Assembly (NCBI RefSeq): GCF_015390235.1 | Contig: NZ_VUOH01000003.1 | Span: 124,001-188,000, forward strand | Direction of reading: 5' to 3' | Source: Quadrisphaera sp. INWT6 | GTDB lineage: Bacteria > Actinomycetota > Actinomycetes > Actinomycetales > Quadrisphaeraceae | DNA: 64,000 nt | In this document: positions 26,611 through 35,467 of the stretch, piece by piece | Layout: every line of letters starts with the position of its first letter | Numbering within the stretch: the stretch's first letter is position 1 | Notes under the pieces: model-generated | What the model saw: the letters and a program-made list of their open reading frames with translations, nothing else | The model's database searches: none | What the model was told of the DNA's origin: nothing | Made by a program: the position numbers and the translations under genes

Positions 26611-26658
26611 CCGCTGACCGGTCGGGGATGGTCAGCGTTCCGCTGACCGGTCGGGGAT
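26611..26658 (+). repeat. two 19-bp direct repeats upstream of the second GGDEF-EAL gene
   Basis: CCGCTGACCGGTCGGGGAT occurs at 26611-26629 and again at 26640-26658 (29 bp start to start). A TTGACA is just upstream (26601-26606). The copies are perfect and fall in the gap between two cyclic-di-GMP genes, as a pair of activator or repressor sites would. Confidence 0.7.
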
Positions 26659-26811
26659 CCGTTGTGAGACGGATCGCGGCATGCGTCCTCGAGGGGTGAC
26701 AAGGCACCCAAGGCGCCCGGTGATCGGTCCTTGGGTGCGACATGCGACGCAGCGCAGCCGATGGTTGCCTGACCCATCAAGTTGATCGACCCCGCGTCCG
26801 ATGCCTCTCCC

Positions 26812-28608
26812 ATGCCCCACGTGCTCGCCAACGCGCCACAGGTGAGCCTGCGCACCAAGACCGCCACCACCGGCTGCCTCTACCTCAGCGGCGGGACAGC
26901 CGGGGCCATGACGACCTCAGCAATCTGGGGCTCCATGCGCCCAGCGACCACGGTGCTACTGGCCCTGACCCTGCTCGCGGTCCTGACAGGTGCTGCCCTG
27001 CTCGCCTGGGGACACCGCGCCCCGCAGTGGTCGATCCACGCCGTGGTCGCCTCCGGCTCGGTGCTCATCGCCGCTGCCGTCGTCCTCAGCCACGACAACA
27101 CCGCCGCGATGGGTGTGGCTGCCGTTTTCACCCTCTGCGCCATCGGCATCCTGTACTTCTTCGGCCGGCGCCAGGCGCAGGTGCACACCGCCGTGCAGCT
27201 CACCGCCGTGGTGGCCAGCCTCGCCTGGCGAGGCATCCACCCCGGCGTGGTGGGTGCTCTCGTGCTCGTGCAGCTCGCAGTGGTGGTCACGGTCGGGCGG
27301 CTCGTGACGAGAGCCGCCGACAGCGTGCTGGACAGCCTGACCGGACTGCCCAACCGTCGCGGCTTCGACGAGCGTCTTGAGCAGTCCGCTGCGGACGCCC
27401 AGCGGAGCGGGACCCGGCTGGGCATCGCCCTGGTGGACGTCGACCACTTCAAGGCGGTCAACGACCGGGGTGGGCACGCGGCCGGTGACGCGCTGCTCCA
27501 GCACCTGGCGCGGACGTGGGTGCGCCTCCTCCCGGCCCAGGTGCAGCTCAGCCGCCACGGCGGTGACGAGTTCTCCCTGGTGGCTCCCGCTCACTCGGCA
27601 GCGGAGCTGACGCTGCTATGCCAGCGGTTGCGCGAAGCCGCTGCCCCTCACTCGGTCTCGGCGGGGGTGGCAGAGCTCGACACCGCGGAGAGCTGCGCCT
27701 CCCTCGTGCGCTGCGCCGACAGCGCGCTGTACGTCGCCAAGGCCTCCGGCCGCGCCCGCACCCGCACCGCCGCACCCGACGACGACGCCCTCAGCGGGGA
27801 GCTCGCTGCGGCCCTGGCCGCCGGATCGCTCAGCGTCGTCCTGCAGCCCATCGTGCAGCCCACCACCCGCGGGCTCGTCGGCGTGGAGGCCCTGGCGCGC
27901 TGGAAGCACCCGGTGCGCGGCTGGATCCCTCCAGGGTGCTTCATCCCCTTGGCCGAGCGCACCGGCCAGGTGGCCGCGCTGGGCCGCTTCGTGCTGGAGC
28001 GGGCCTGCCGCGACGCGGCGGTGCTGCGCGCGGCGCTCGGGCGCGACGTGGTGCTGACCGTGAACGCCTCCGGCCACCAGCTCACCGACCGCGGCTTCGT
28101 CGACGACGTCGCCGCCGTGCTGCTCCGCACGGGCTGGCCCGCGGCGCAGCTGGTGGTGGAGGTCACCGAGAGCACCGTGGAGATCGCCTCCTCAGGTGCG
28201 CTGACGACTCTGGCCCAGCTGCGGGAACTGGGGGTGGCGGTGGCGATCGACGACTTCGGCACCGGCTACTCCGCCTTCAGCCACCTCGACACCCTGCCTG
28301 CTGACTACCTCAAGCTCGATGCCGCCTTCACCGCGCAGATCACCTCCAGCAGCCGACGCGCCGCGATGATGGTCGCCCTGCTCGACCTCGCCGAGCAGCT
28401 GGGCCTGACGGTGATCGCCGAGGGTGTGGAGACCGCCGAGCACGCCAACCTGCTCAGCCTGCTCGGCTGCCCGCTGGCGCAGGGCTACCACTACGCACGC
28501 CCATCCGCTGTGCACGACCTCGTGGCGACCCTGGCCACCGCGCGCGTCCCTCGGCCGTCGCCCCCGGTGGTCGACCGGCTGCTCGACGACTCCAGCGCTG
28601 GCCGCTAG
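26812..28608 (+). CDS. membrane GGDEF-EAL protein
   Basis: 598 residues: five or six membrane helices (about 40-165), GGDEF (173-320) and EAL (335-580). The GGDEF box is present (SRHGGDEFSLV) but no RxxD inhibitory site precedes it, unlike the other two GGDEF proteins here. EAL residues are largely kept (GVEALARW, VEVTEST, IDDFGTGYSAFSHL, EGVET), with LKLD replacing the usual LKID. Start is uncertain: ATG 26812 is used; ATG 26908 is possible and a TTG lies at 26782. Confidence 0.88.
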   Translation: MPHVLANAPQVSLRTKTATTGCLYLSGGTAGAMTTSAIWGSMRPATTVLLALTLLAVLTGAALLAWGHRAPQWSIHAVVASGSVLIAAAVVLSHDNTAAMGVAAVFTLCAIGILYFFGRRQAQVHTAVQLTAVVASLAWRGIHPGVVGALVLVQLAVVVTVGRLVTRAADSVLDSLTGLPNRRGFDERLEQSAADAQRSGTRLGIALVDVDHFKAVNDRGGHAAGDALLQHLARTWVRLLPAQVQLSRHGGDEFSLVAPAHSAAELTLLCQRLREAAAPHSVSAGVAELDTAESCASLVRCADSALYVAKASGRARTRTAAPDDDALSGELAAALAAGSLSVVLQPIVQPTTRGLVGVEALARWKHPVRGWIPPGCFIPLAERTGQVAALGRFVLERACRDAAVLRAALGRDVVLTVNASGHQLTDRGFVDDVAAVLLRTGWPAAQLVVEVTESTVEIASSGALTTLAQLRELGVAVAIDDFGTGYSAFSHLDTLPADYLKLDAAFTAQITSSSRRAAMMVALLDLAEQLGLTVIAEGVETAEHANLLSLLGCPLAQGYHYARPSAVHDLVATLATARVPRPSPPVVDRLLDDSSAGR

Positions 28609-28764
28609 ATGCACTGCCCAGAGGCGCACGGCTCACGGCACAGCCCCGCGCAGTCGGCGCAGCCACGACTCATCACGACTCACCACTGCTCGACGTCCTT
28701 CCGCCCGCTGCGCAGGCCGAGCCACTCGGCACTTGATCTTGCCTCGGGCAAGTTCTTCGTCAAG

Positions 28765-29967
28765 ATGAATGCTGAGCGCGTCGATGACATGCAGGTGACC
28801 CAGACATCCAGCGGCGCCGCCGCCAGCACCGCCGAGGACGCCTTCGCCGCTGGCGCTGGGGCAGCGCGGGCGGCGACAGAGTCCCTCGACGGTGCCGCGG
28901 CCCGGCTCGTCCTGGTCTACTCCAGCGTCCGGTACGACCTGAGCCAGCTCCTGGCTGGCGTGCGCTCCATCACCGGCGACGTCCCCCTGCTGGGCGCCAC
29001 CACGGCGGGGCACGTGGTCGCCGGCCACTACACCGCTCCTGGGCGCGGCGTGGCCGTGATGGTGCTGGGCGGTGAGCGCTACCGCTTCGGCGTCGCCTCG
29101 GCCGTCGGCATGGCCGAGGCCCCAGAGCGCGTCGGCGAGCAGCTGACGACCGCCGCGCGGGCCGGCGCCGGACCCGTGGACACCACTCACCAGCACTCCG
29201 CGGTGCTGCTGCTCACCGACGGCCTGGCCGGAGACGGCCAGCGGGTGCTCAAGGGGGTGCACCGCGTCGCTGGCGCAGCAGTGCCCGTCGTCGGCGGCGC
29301 GGCTGGGGACGACCGGCGGATGTCAGCGACCGCCGTCTTCCACGACGACCAGGTGCTCAGCGACGCCGCGGTCGGGGTCTGGATCTCCTCCCCCGACCCG
29401 CTCCTGGTCACCTGCGCCCACGGCTGGCTCCCGGTGTCGGCGCCGGAGGTCATCACCCGCGCGGAGGGTCTGGTCATCCACGAGATCGGCGGCCGACCGG
29501 CAGCCGAGGTGTACGGCGAGCACGCGGTGCTCGGCCAGGTCGGCGCGCGGCTCGCTGAGGAGGGTGAGTCCCCGGCCAGCTATGCGCTGGGGGTCATCGA
29601 GCCTGACGGCTCCCACGCGGTCCGCGGGGTCTACCCGCTGCCCGGTGGCGCGCTGGGCACCTTCACCAGCGTCGAGGAGTTCTCCGCGGTGCAGGTGGTC
29701 ACCGCCGACACCGAGGCGGTGCTGGCCACCGTGGAACCCGTGGTCGCGGCCGCGGTCGCCGGCCTCGACCGGCCGCGGGCCCTGCTGGCCTTCGACTGCA
29801 TCGGCCGCGCAGACATCCTCGGCGAGGCGGTGCACGAGGAGGTGGCGGCGATGACGGCCGCCGCTCGAGGAGCCGAGGTCTTCGGCTTCTACAGCTACGG
29901 GGAGTTCGCTCGTAGCGCCGGTGTCGGGGGGACCCACAACGCCACCCTGTGCGCCCTGGCGCTGTGA
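28765..29967 (+). CDS. FIST-domain sensor protein
   Basis: A 400-residue FIST N plus FIST C protein. The N-domain includes RLVLVYSSVRYDLSQLLAGV and PLLGATTAGHVV; the C-domain includes ALLAFDCIGRADILG and EVFGFYSYGEFARSAG with the near-terminal FIST_C signature. FIST domains are proposed to sense small ligands such as amino acids and are often paired with GGDEF/EAL or kinase proteins. The stop overlaps the next ATG (TGATG), so it probably signals through that GGDEF protein. ATG 28765 is chosen; ATG 28789 is possible. Confidence 0.88.
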   Translation: MNAERVDDMQVTQTSSGAAASTAEDAFAAGAGAARAATESLDGAAARLVLVYSSVRYDLSQLLAGVRSITGDVPLLGATTAGHVVAGHYTAPGRGVAVMVLGGERYRFGVASAVGMAEAPERVGEQLTTAARAGAGPVDTTHQHSAVLLLTDGLAGDGQRVLKGVHRVAGAAVPVVGGAAGDDRRMSATAVFHDDQVLSDAAVGVWISSPDPLLVTCAHGWLPVSAPEVITRAEGLVIHEIGGRPAAEVYGEHAVLGQVGARLAEEGESPASYALGVIEPDGSHAVRGVYPLPGGALGTFTSVEEFSAVQVVTADTEAVLATVEPVVAAAVAGLDRPRALLAFDCIGRADILGEAVHEEVAAMTAAARGAEVFGFYSYGEFARSAGVGGTHNATLCALAL

Positions 29968-31793
29968 TGCTCAGCGAGCCGGACCGGTCCGACGCACCAG
30001 CACCGCGTCCCGCGCGCCCTCGTCGCGCCGCGGCACTCCGCCTCGCGGGCGACGACGGCCGCACGGCCGGGGGACCCGCCCGCCCCGACCCGGAGGCCGT
30101 GGTGGCGGACCTGCGGGAACAGCTCGCTGCGGCACGTCGCGAGACCGGTGCTGCACGCGAGTCGGCCAGACGGGCCCACCGGGACTCCGCGCGCCTGGTG
30201 CGCCTGCTGACGGCGCTCTCGCGTCCGGCCGTCGACGCCACTGCACTCGTGACCTCGGCGCTGGAGGCGGTGTCGGAGGCCTTCGGGGCCGACGTGGTCT
30301 GCCTGGTGCGCGCGGCAGTGCCGGTGGCGGCTGCCGACGTGGACCACGTCGTCGTCGCGGCGTGCGGTTTCCCCCAGGGCGGTGCGCTCGCACTGCCGAC
30401 GCTGCCCGCGGAGCTGGCCGTCGCTGGGCCTGCGGCGACGTCGCACCCCGCGACCTGTGGTGGGTGGTCGGGTGAGGGGCTCGAGCTGGAGGTGTCCGGC
30501 GTCGTCATCCGGTCAGGGGCCCGCCTGGTGCTGGACCCTGCCGATGCCTCAGCCGGGATGCTGCTCGTCCTGCGCGCCAAGACCGACACCTTCTCCCCCA
30601 CCGAGCTGAAGATGCTGCAGTCGCTGACCGAGCGACTCCACGCCGCGGTGCAGGCCCTTGAGCGCCGCAGTGCTGCGGAGGTGCTCGCCACCGCCGGGGC
30701 CCACCTCACCCAGCACCAGGACAGCGCACACCTGTGCCGGGAAGCCGCCGCGCTGCTGGTGGCGCTGACGGAGGCCGAGTGGGCCGGAGTCGCAGAGGTG
30801 CGTGACGGCCGGGCCCACCTGGTGGCGCAGACCGGTCCGCTGGGCGTCGACCTGGCTCCGCACTGGCCCCGGAAGACCGAGGACCTGCTGGGGTGGGAGC
30901 GGTTGCGCGAGGGCCGTTCGCACCTGTGCCAGGACCTGGCCAGCGTCGTCGACCACCCTGATCGTCCTCCTCACAGCGGCGTCCGCACCGTCATGAACGT
31001 CCCGGTGGTGGCTGAGGGAGCGACCCAGCTGGTGCTGACTGCGCTGCACCGCACGCCGTCGGCCTTCTCACGCGTCACCGTGGAGGCGGTGGAGCAGCTG
31101 AGCAGCGCTCTGTCCGGCGCACTGGTCTCCTCGCGCCTCCACAAGGCGCTGCGCGCCAGCGAGCAGAGCGCCCGCCACCGCGCCACGCACGACACCCTCA
31201 CCGGTCTGGCCAACCGCGCCCTCTTCCTCGAGGAGCTTGAGCGGCGCCTGGCGCCTCGGAGCACCGAAGACGGCGACCCCGGAACCGTTCCAGACCACCC
31301 GCGGGATGCGGTGGACCCGACGCCCTCGACCCCGGCCGACGGCATCGCTGTGCTCTTCTGCGACCTCGATGGGTTCAAGGCGGTCAACGACCAGCTCGGC
31401 CACGACGCTGGTGACCAGCTCCTGTGCCAGGTCAGCCAGCGCCTGAGCGCTGCGGTGCGTTCCGATGACCTCCTGGCGCGCCTGGGCGGGGACGAGTTCG
31501 TGGTCCTGCTCGACGACGTGCCCGACGCGGTCGCCGTCCGACCCGTGGCCGAACGGCTGCTGGCGGTCCTCAGCGAGCCCTTCTCGCTGAGCCGCCACGA
31601 CGGGGGTGTCGAGGTGGTCCGCGTCGGCGGCAGCCTCGGTGGCGCCAGCACGGTGCGTGGAGCTCACCCCCACCAGCGCGCCAGTGATCTGCTGCGCCGC
31701 GCCGACACCGCCATGTACGCGGCCAAGAGGGCCGGAGGAGGCCAGGTGTGCACCGACGTCGCGTCGGGCACCGACAGCCGGATGGCCGGCTGA
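29967..31793 (+). CDS. GAF-GGDEF diguanylate cyclase
   Basis: 608 residues, soluble: a short coiled coil (about 45-75), two GAF-like regions (about 80-220 and 235-390), then GGDEF from 408. Active site RLGGDEFVVLLDD is intact at about 506 and preceded by an RxxD inhibitory site (RSDD). There is no EAL domain, so it should act as a cyclase only. A proline/threonine-rich insertion (about 432-455) splits the early GGDEF domain. ATG 29967 overlaps the FIST stop; GTG 29964 is adjacent. Confidence 0.9.
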   Translation: MLSEPDRSDAPAPRPARPRRAAALRLAGDDGRTAGGPARPDPEAVVADLREQLAAARRETGAARESARRAHRDSARLVRLLTALSRPAVDATALVTSALEAVSEAFGADVVCLVRAAVPVAAADVDHVVVAACGFPQGGALALPTLPAELAVAGPAATSHPATCGGWSGEGLELEVSGVVIRSGARLVLDPADASAGMLLVLRAKTDTFSPTELKMLQSLTERLHAAVQALERRSAAEVLATAGAHLTQHQDSAHLCREAAALLVALTEAEWAGVAEVRDGRAHLVAQTGPLGVDLAPHWPRKTEDLLGWERLREGRSHLCQDLASVVDHPDRPPHSGVRTVMNVPVVAEGATQLVLTALHRTPSAFSRVTVEAVEQLSSALSGALVSSRLHKALRASEQSARHRATHDTLTGLANRALFLEELERRLAPRSTEDGDPGTVPDHPRDAVDPTPSTPADGIAVLFCDLDGFKAVNDQLGHDAGDQLLCQVSQRLSAAVRSDDLLARLGGDEFVVLLDDVPDAVAVRPVAERLLAVLSEPFSLSRHDGGVEVVRVGGSLGGASTVRGAHPHQRASDLLRRADTAMYAAKRAGGGQVCTDVASGTDSRMAG

Positions 31794-32036
31794 CTGCAGG
31801 ACCGCCTCTATCACCTCGGAACCCGGCTTCGCCGAGCAACACCGTGCGGTGCCCGGCCAACGAACCCATCTGGGACGAGCGGCGGACTCGGGCGCAGGGG
31901 CGCTACGGCTGCACCGAGTCGGGCGGTCAGCGGTGGCCTGACGGGCACCCCTGAGCTCCGACCAGCCGGCCATGCATCACCAACACCCGCGCTGCCCTGC
32001 TGAACACGCATGCGGGTGCGCAGGCTCCTCACGACC

Positions 32037-32042
32037 TAGCCT
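32037..32042 (+). promoter_or_regulatory. -10 element, leaderless promoter
   Basis: TAGCCT, 6 nt before GTG 32049. The preceding 255 bp (31794-32048) contain no gene that I can support. Confidence 0.5.
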
Positions 32043-32048
32043 CGGGCC

Positions 32049-32849
32049 GTGTCACAGCGCCGTGCCTCCTCCGATGATCACGTGCCAGACCCGGCCCACG
32101 ACGACGAGTGGGACGTCGACGAGTCGCCTTCACCCGGGCACCCCAGCACCCCGGGCTCCGCGACGACTGACGGCGCCGTACCCGCCCTGTCGACCACTGC
32201 CACCGCTGGGCGTCGACGGGGCCACTCACCCTGGGCACTACCGGTCCTCGTCGCGGTCATCACGGCCCTGATCGGCGGGGCGGGCCTGCGTGCCGCCCGC
32301 AGTGCCGCCACCCACGACCTGCAGCTGGCCGAACAGCTCGCCTCCCTCCGCGTGGGCACCACCCAGGTCCTGCAGGGCACCGACAACCTCCAGCGAGACG
32401 CCCAGGGCCGCCTGGTCGTGCCGCTGCAAGCCGAGGTGCGCAACGACGGCGACGCGCCAGTCACCGTGACCGTGCTGGCGACCTCCACCCAGCACGCGGT
32501 CCTGGCCTCAGCGCAGGCGCTGCCAGCGCTGGCCGGTGGTGCCAGCGGTCAGCTGCAGTGGACGGTGGCGGTGGACTGCTCGGCAGTGCCCAGCGCCGCT
32601 GACAACACCGCGGCGCTGAACCAGGCGCTGCGCATCTCCACGACCTCGCCCACGCAGTGGCTGGACCTGCGGGTGGCCACAGACGACCAGACCGGTGACG
32701 ACGTCACCCAGCAGGACCGGCAGCAGGGTCAGGGGCAGGGTCAGGATCAGGGGCAGACGCGGCGGTACTTCACCGCTGACGCGCCGGGCTCCGACGTCGC
32801 CTACCTGCTGCCCTTCGCGTGCGACCCCACCGCCGTCCCCGGCGGATGA
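32049..32849 (+). CDS. single-pass membrane protein of unknown function
   Basis: 266 residues: an acidic, proline-rich N-terminus, one membrane helix at about 62-82 (PWALPVLVAVITALIGG) and an outer domain with beta-rich stretches (LVVPLQAEVRNDGDAPVTV), resembling an Ig-like fold. Near the C-terminus is a Gln/Gly run (QQGQGQGQDQGQ). I do not recognise a named family. GTG 32049 is set by the leaderless -10. It stands between the cyclic-di-GMP block and a convergent two-component system. Confidence 0.75.
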   Translation: MSQRRASSDDHVPDPAHDDEWDVDESPSPGHPSTPGSATTDGAVPALSTTATAGRRRGHSPWALPVLVAVITALIGGAGLRAARSAATHDLQLAEQLASLRVGTTQVLQGTDNLQRDAQGRLVVPLQAEVRNDGDAPVTVTVLATSTQHAVLASAQALPALAGGASGQLQWTVAVDCSAVPSAADNTAALNQALRISTTSPTQWLDLRVATDDQTGDDVTQQDRQQGQGQGQDQGQTRRYFTADAPGSDVAYLLPFACDPTAVPGG

Positions 32850-32945
32850 CCCTCCCCCGGCCAGGTCACCATGAGCCCGTGGGCACTCGGCCCGAAGGCG
32901 AGTCGAAGGACCTTCGTCCTACTGGTGACAGAGCAGGCTCGCGGC

Positions 32946-33665
32946 TCAGTCACGCGGCGCCCGCAGCAGCCCCGCGTCACGGGCCAGGACCGCTAGCTGC
33001 ACCCGCCCCTCCAGGTGCAACCGCGTCAGCAGCCGCGAGACATGGGCCTTGATCGTCGCCGGTGACAGGTGCAGCTGAGCCCCGATGTCGGCGTTGGACA
33101 GCCCCCTGCCCACCCCGGTCACCACCGAGCGCTCACGCTCGCTCAGAGCGGCCACCACCTGTCGGGCTCGCTGGTCCCCTGTCTGCTCGGTGGCCTTGGT
33201 GATCAGCAGGCGGGCCACCGACGGTGACAGCGCCGGGCTCCCGGTGGCCGCCAGGCGCACGGCCTCGACGATCTGCGCCGGCGGGGTGTCCTTGAGCACG
33301 AAACCGGCCGCGCCTGCACGCAGCGCGCGCAGCACGTGCTCATCGGCGTCGAAGGTGGTCAGCACCACCACCGCCGGCGGTCCTGGGCTCGCGGTACCGC
33401 CGGAAGGCGCGGTGTCGGAAGCGCCGCGGCTCTGCCGTGGGGAGGAGCCTGACAGGATCGCCTCGGTGGCAGCCAGACCGTCCACGCCCGGCATGCGGAT
33501 GTCCATCAGCACCACGTCCGGGACCAGCTCGGCTGCGGCGGTGACCGCCTGGGCGCCGTCGACGGCCTCACCGATGACCTCGATGCCTCCAGCACCGCCA
33601 AGGACCATCCGCAGCGCTGAGCGCACCAGGGCGTCGTCATCCACGAGCAGCACCCGCACGCTCAC
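32946..33665 (-). CDS. NarL/LuxR-type response regulator
   Basis: 239 residues: receiver domain with acidic pocket LLVDDDALVRSAL, phosphoacceptor Asp in DVVLMDIRMPG, switch Thr in VVLTTFDADEHV and Lys in GFVLKDTP, then a LuxR HTH (LSERERSVVTGVGRGLSNADIG). A 20-odd residue Ser/Pro/Gly-rich insertion (about 72-95) sits between the phosphorylation helix and strand 4. GTG 33665 overlaps the kinase stop. Confidence 0.93.
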   Translation of the reverse strand: MSVRVLLVDDDALVRSALRMVLGGAGGIEVIGEAVDGAQAVTAAAELVPDVVLMDIRMPGVDGLAATEAILSGSSPRQSRGASDTAPSGGTASPGPPAVVVLTTFDADEHVLRALRAGAAGFVLKDTPPAQIVEAVRLAATGSPALSPSVARLLITKATEQTGDQRARQVVAALSERERSVVTGVGRGLSNADIGAQLHLSPATIKAHVSRLLTRLHLEGRVQLAVLARDAGLLRAPRD

Positions 33666-35293
33666 CGCCTCACACCTCCCCGCAGGTTGCCGCGCTGCTC
33701 GCCGGACTGGTCACTGGGCTGGACACCAGGCTGCCTGCGGGGGTCCACACCGCCGTTCCCACCCACCAGGTGGCCTCCACGTCCGCGAGTGTCCACCGCG
33801 CTGGACGCCACCGCACCGTCCATCCCCAGCCCCTGCCCCGTCCCGGCTCCAGCTCCAGGCTCGGGGCGGTGGCCGAGATCGGGTGCGAGCTGCGTCAGCG
33901 GGAGGTCCACCTGCAGCCTGTACCCGCCGTCCGGCGTCGCACCGTGCTCAGCGCGGCCACCGAGCAGCACTGCTCGCTCATCCACGCCGAGCAGCCCGGT
34001 CCCTGAGCCGGGCAGGTCCAGCTCAGCCTCCGCCGCCGGGGCGAGCAGCCGCCTGGAGATGATGTTGTCCGCTCTTCCAGGAGCGGCCTGAGCACGCACC
34101 GGTACGGCTGGGCGGGCGGCGTTGCGCACCTGGATGATCAGCTCGTGCTCAGTGACCGCCAGGTCCACCCACACCGGGGCACCTGCTGCGTGCTTGCGAG
34201 CGTTGGTCAGCCCTTCTTGCACCACGCGGTAGCCCGCGCGGCTCACCGCCGTCGGCACGGCGCGCAGGTCCCCGTCCACCTGGAGGCCCACCTGTGCCCC
34301 CGTCGTGCGGGCCTCCTGGACCAGATCGTCGACCTGAGACACCTCCGGCAGGGGGCGTAGCCCCTCCTGCCCGCCTCCGACCACGCGGTCCTCAGCCATG
34401 CGGTCATGAGCGGTTCGGGGACCCGCCGCTGGGGCCGGTACCGGGGCCGGCTCCAGGGGTGATCCGTTGTCCTCACGCAAGACCCCCAGCACCTGGCGCA
34501 GGTCCTGCAGCGCCTCATGGGCACTGCGGCGCACCACACCAGCGGCCTGGGCCACCTCTCCGCCAGCGACGTCCGCGCGGTACTCCAGCGCTCCCGCGTG
34601 CAGCGCCAGCACCGACAGCCGGTGGGCCAGCACGTCGTGCATCTCCCGGGCGATCAGCGCCCGCTCGCGCTGACGGGCCAGGTCCGCCGAGCGCTGCTGG
34701 TCGGTCTCAGCGCGCGCCGCGCGCTCCTGGGCCGAGATGAGCAGCTGGCGCCGGGCACCGCGGTAGAGCCCCGCGCAAGCGACGAGCGCGAGCATCACCC
34801 CCGCGAAGACCACGGTGATGAGCCCGTTGAGGCTGCTCCAGGGCGGCTGCGGCACCGGTGCGGTGAAGAAGACCCGCACCGCGTACCCCAGCCACAACAG
34901 CCCAGCGGCCAGCAGGGCCCGCCGGGCATGACCCGCCCCGTGTGCCCGGGTGACCACTGAGAGCAGTACCACCAGGGACGCCAGCCACACCGCGCCTCCG
35001 GCGACCGCGACCAGGACGGCGATCCCCGCCACGGCTACCAGCGGCCGACGCCGTCGCACCAGCAGCAGCACCGCCACTGCCACGGCCGCGACCAGGCGGA
35101 CCCAGCCCTGTGTCGTCAGTCCCCCCACCAGCCCGCCGGCCGGGTCCACGTCACCTGCGCTCGGCAGCGCCAGCAGCGCCGGGACACCGATCAGGACCAC
35201 CTCCCGCAGGAGGCGGCCGCTCGCCCGCAGCCGCGAAGACCTTGCCGTCCTCGACGCCGCCTGGGCCTGAGGGAGGTCCGGAGTGGAGGGCAT
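33662..35293 (-). CDS. sensor histidine kinase, NarL/DesK type
   Basis: 543 residues: about five hydrophobic segments in the first 200, HisKA_3 with the phospho-His in REMHDVLAHRLSVLALHAG, and an HATPase with N-box EGLTNARKHA and G-box GTGLLGVDERAVLLGG. The region between them (about 285-330) and the last 70 residues are low-complexity, Gly/Gln/Pro-rich. It has its own -10 (TAGCGT) 6 nt before ATG 35293 and is coupled to the response regulator by GTGA. The signal is unknown. Confidence 0.92.
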   Translation of the reverse strand: MPSTPDLPQAQAASRTARSSRLRASGRLLREVVLIGVPALLALPSAGDVDPAGGLVGGLTTQGWVRLVAAVAVAVLLLVRRRRPLVAVAGIAVLVAVAGGAVWLASLVVLLSVVTRAHGAGHARRALLAAGLLWLGYAVRVFFTAPVPQPPWSSLNGLITVVFAGVMLALVACAGLYRGARRQLLISAQERAARAETDQQRSADLARQRERALIAREMHDVLAHRLSVLALHAGALEYRADVAGGEVAQAAGVVRRSAHEALQDLRQVLGVLREDNGSPLEPAPVPAPAAGPRTAHDRMAEDRVVGGGQEGLRPLPEVSQVDDLVQEARTTGAQVGLQVDGDLRAVPTAVSRAGYRVVQEGLTNARKHAAGAPVWVDLAVTEHELIIQVRNAARPAVPVRAQAAPGRADNIISRRLLAPAAEAELDLPGSGTGLLGVDERAVLLGGRAEHGATPDGGYRLQVDLPLTQLAPDLGHRPEPGAGAGTGQGLGMDGAVASSAVDTRGRGGHLVGGNGGVDPRRQPGVQPSDQSGEQRGNLRGGVRR

Positions 35294-35299
35294 GCCTCG

Positions 35300-35305
35300 A
35301 CGCTA
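35300..35305 (-). promoter_or_regulatory. -10 element of the kinase/regulator operon
   Basis: Minus-strand TAGCGT, 6 nt before ATG 35293; leaderless spacing. Confidence 0.5.
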
Positions 35306-35467
35306 GGCGCCGCGCGGTGGCTGCGTCATGGGCCACCTGGCCACACCTGCGGTCCGACCGGACCGCACCACCGGTCTAGATGGCTAGCCCACGGTCGACG
35401 GGTGGACGCCGCGTTCTGGCCGTCCGGGCGACGACGTGCACCCTGCCCGCTGAGCAGCGTGGACGCC

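Noticed and set aside
32733-32762. GGTCAGG/GGGCAGG short tandem repeat as a regulatory array
   Set aside because: It codes for the Gln/Gly run of the membrane protein at 32049 and is in frame, so a coding repeat is enough explanation.
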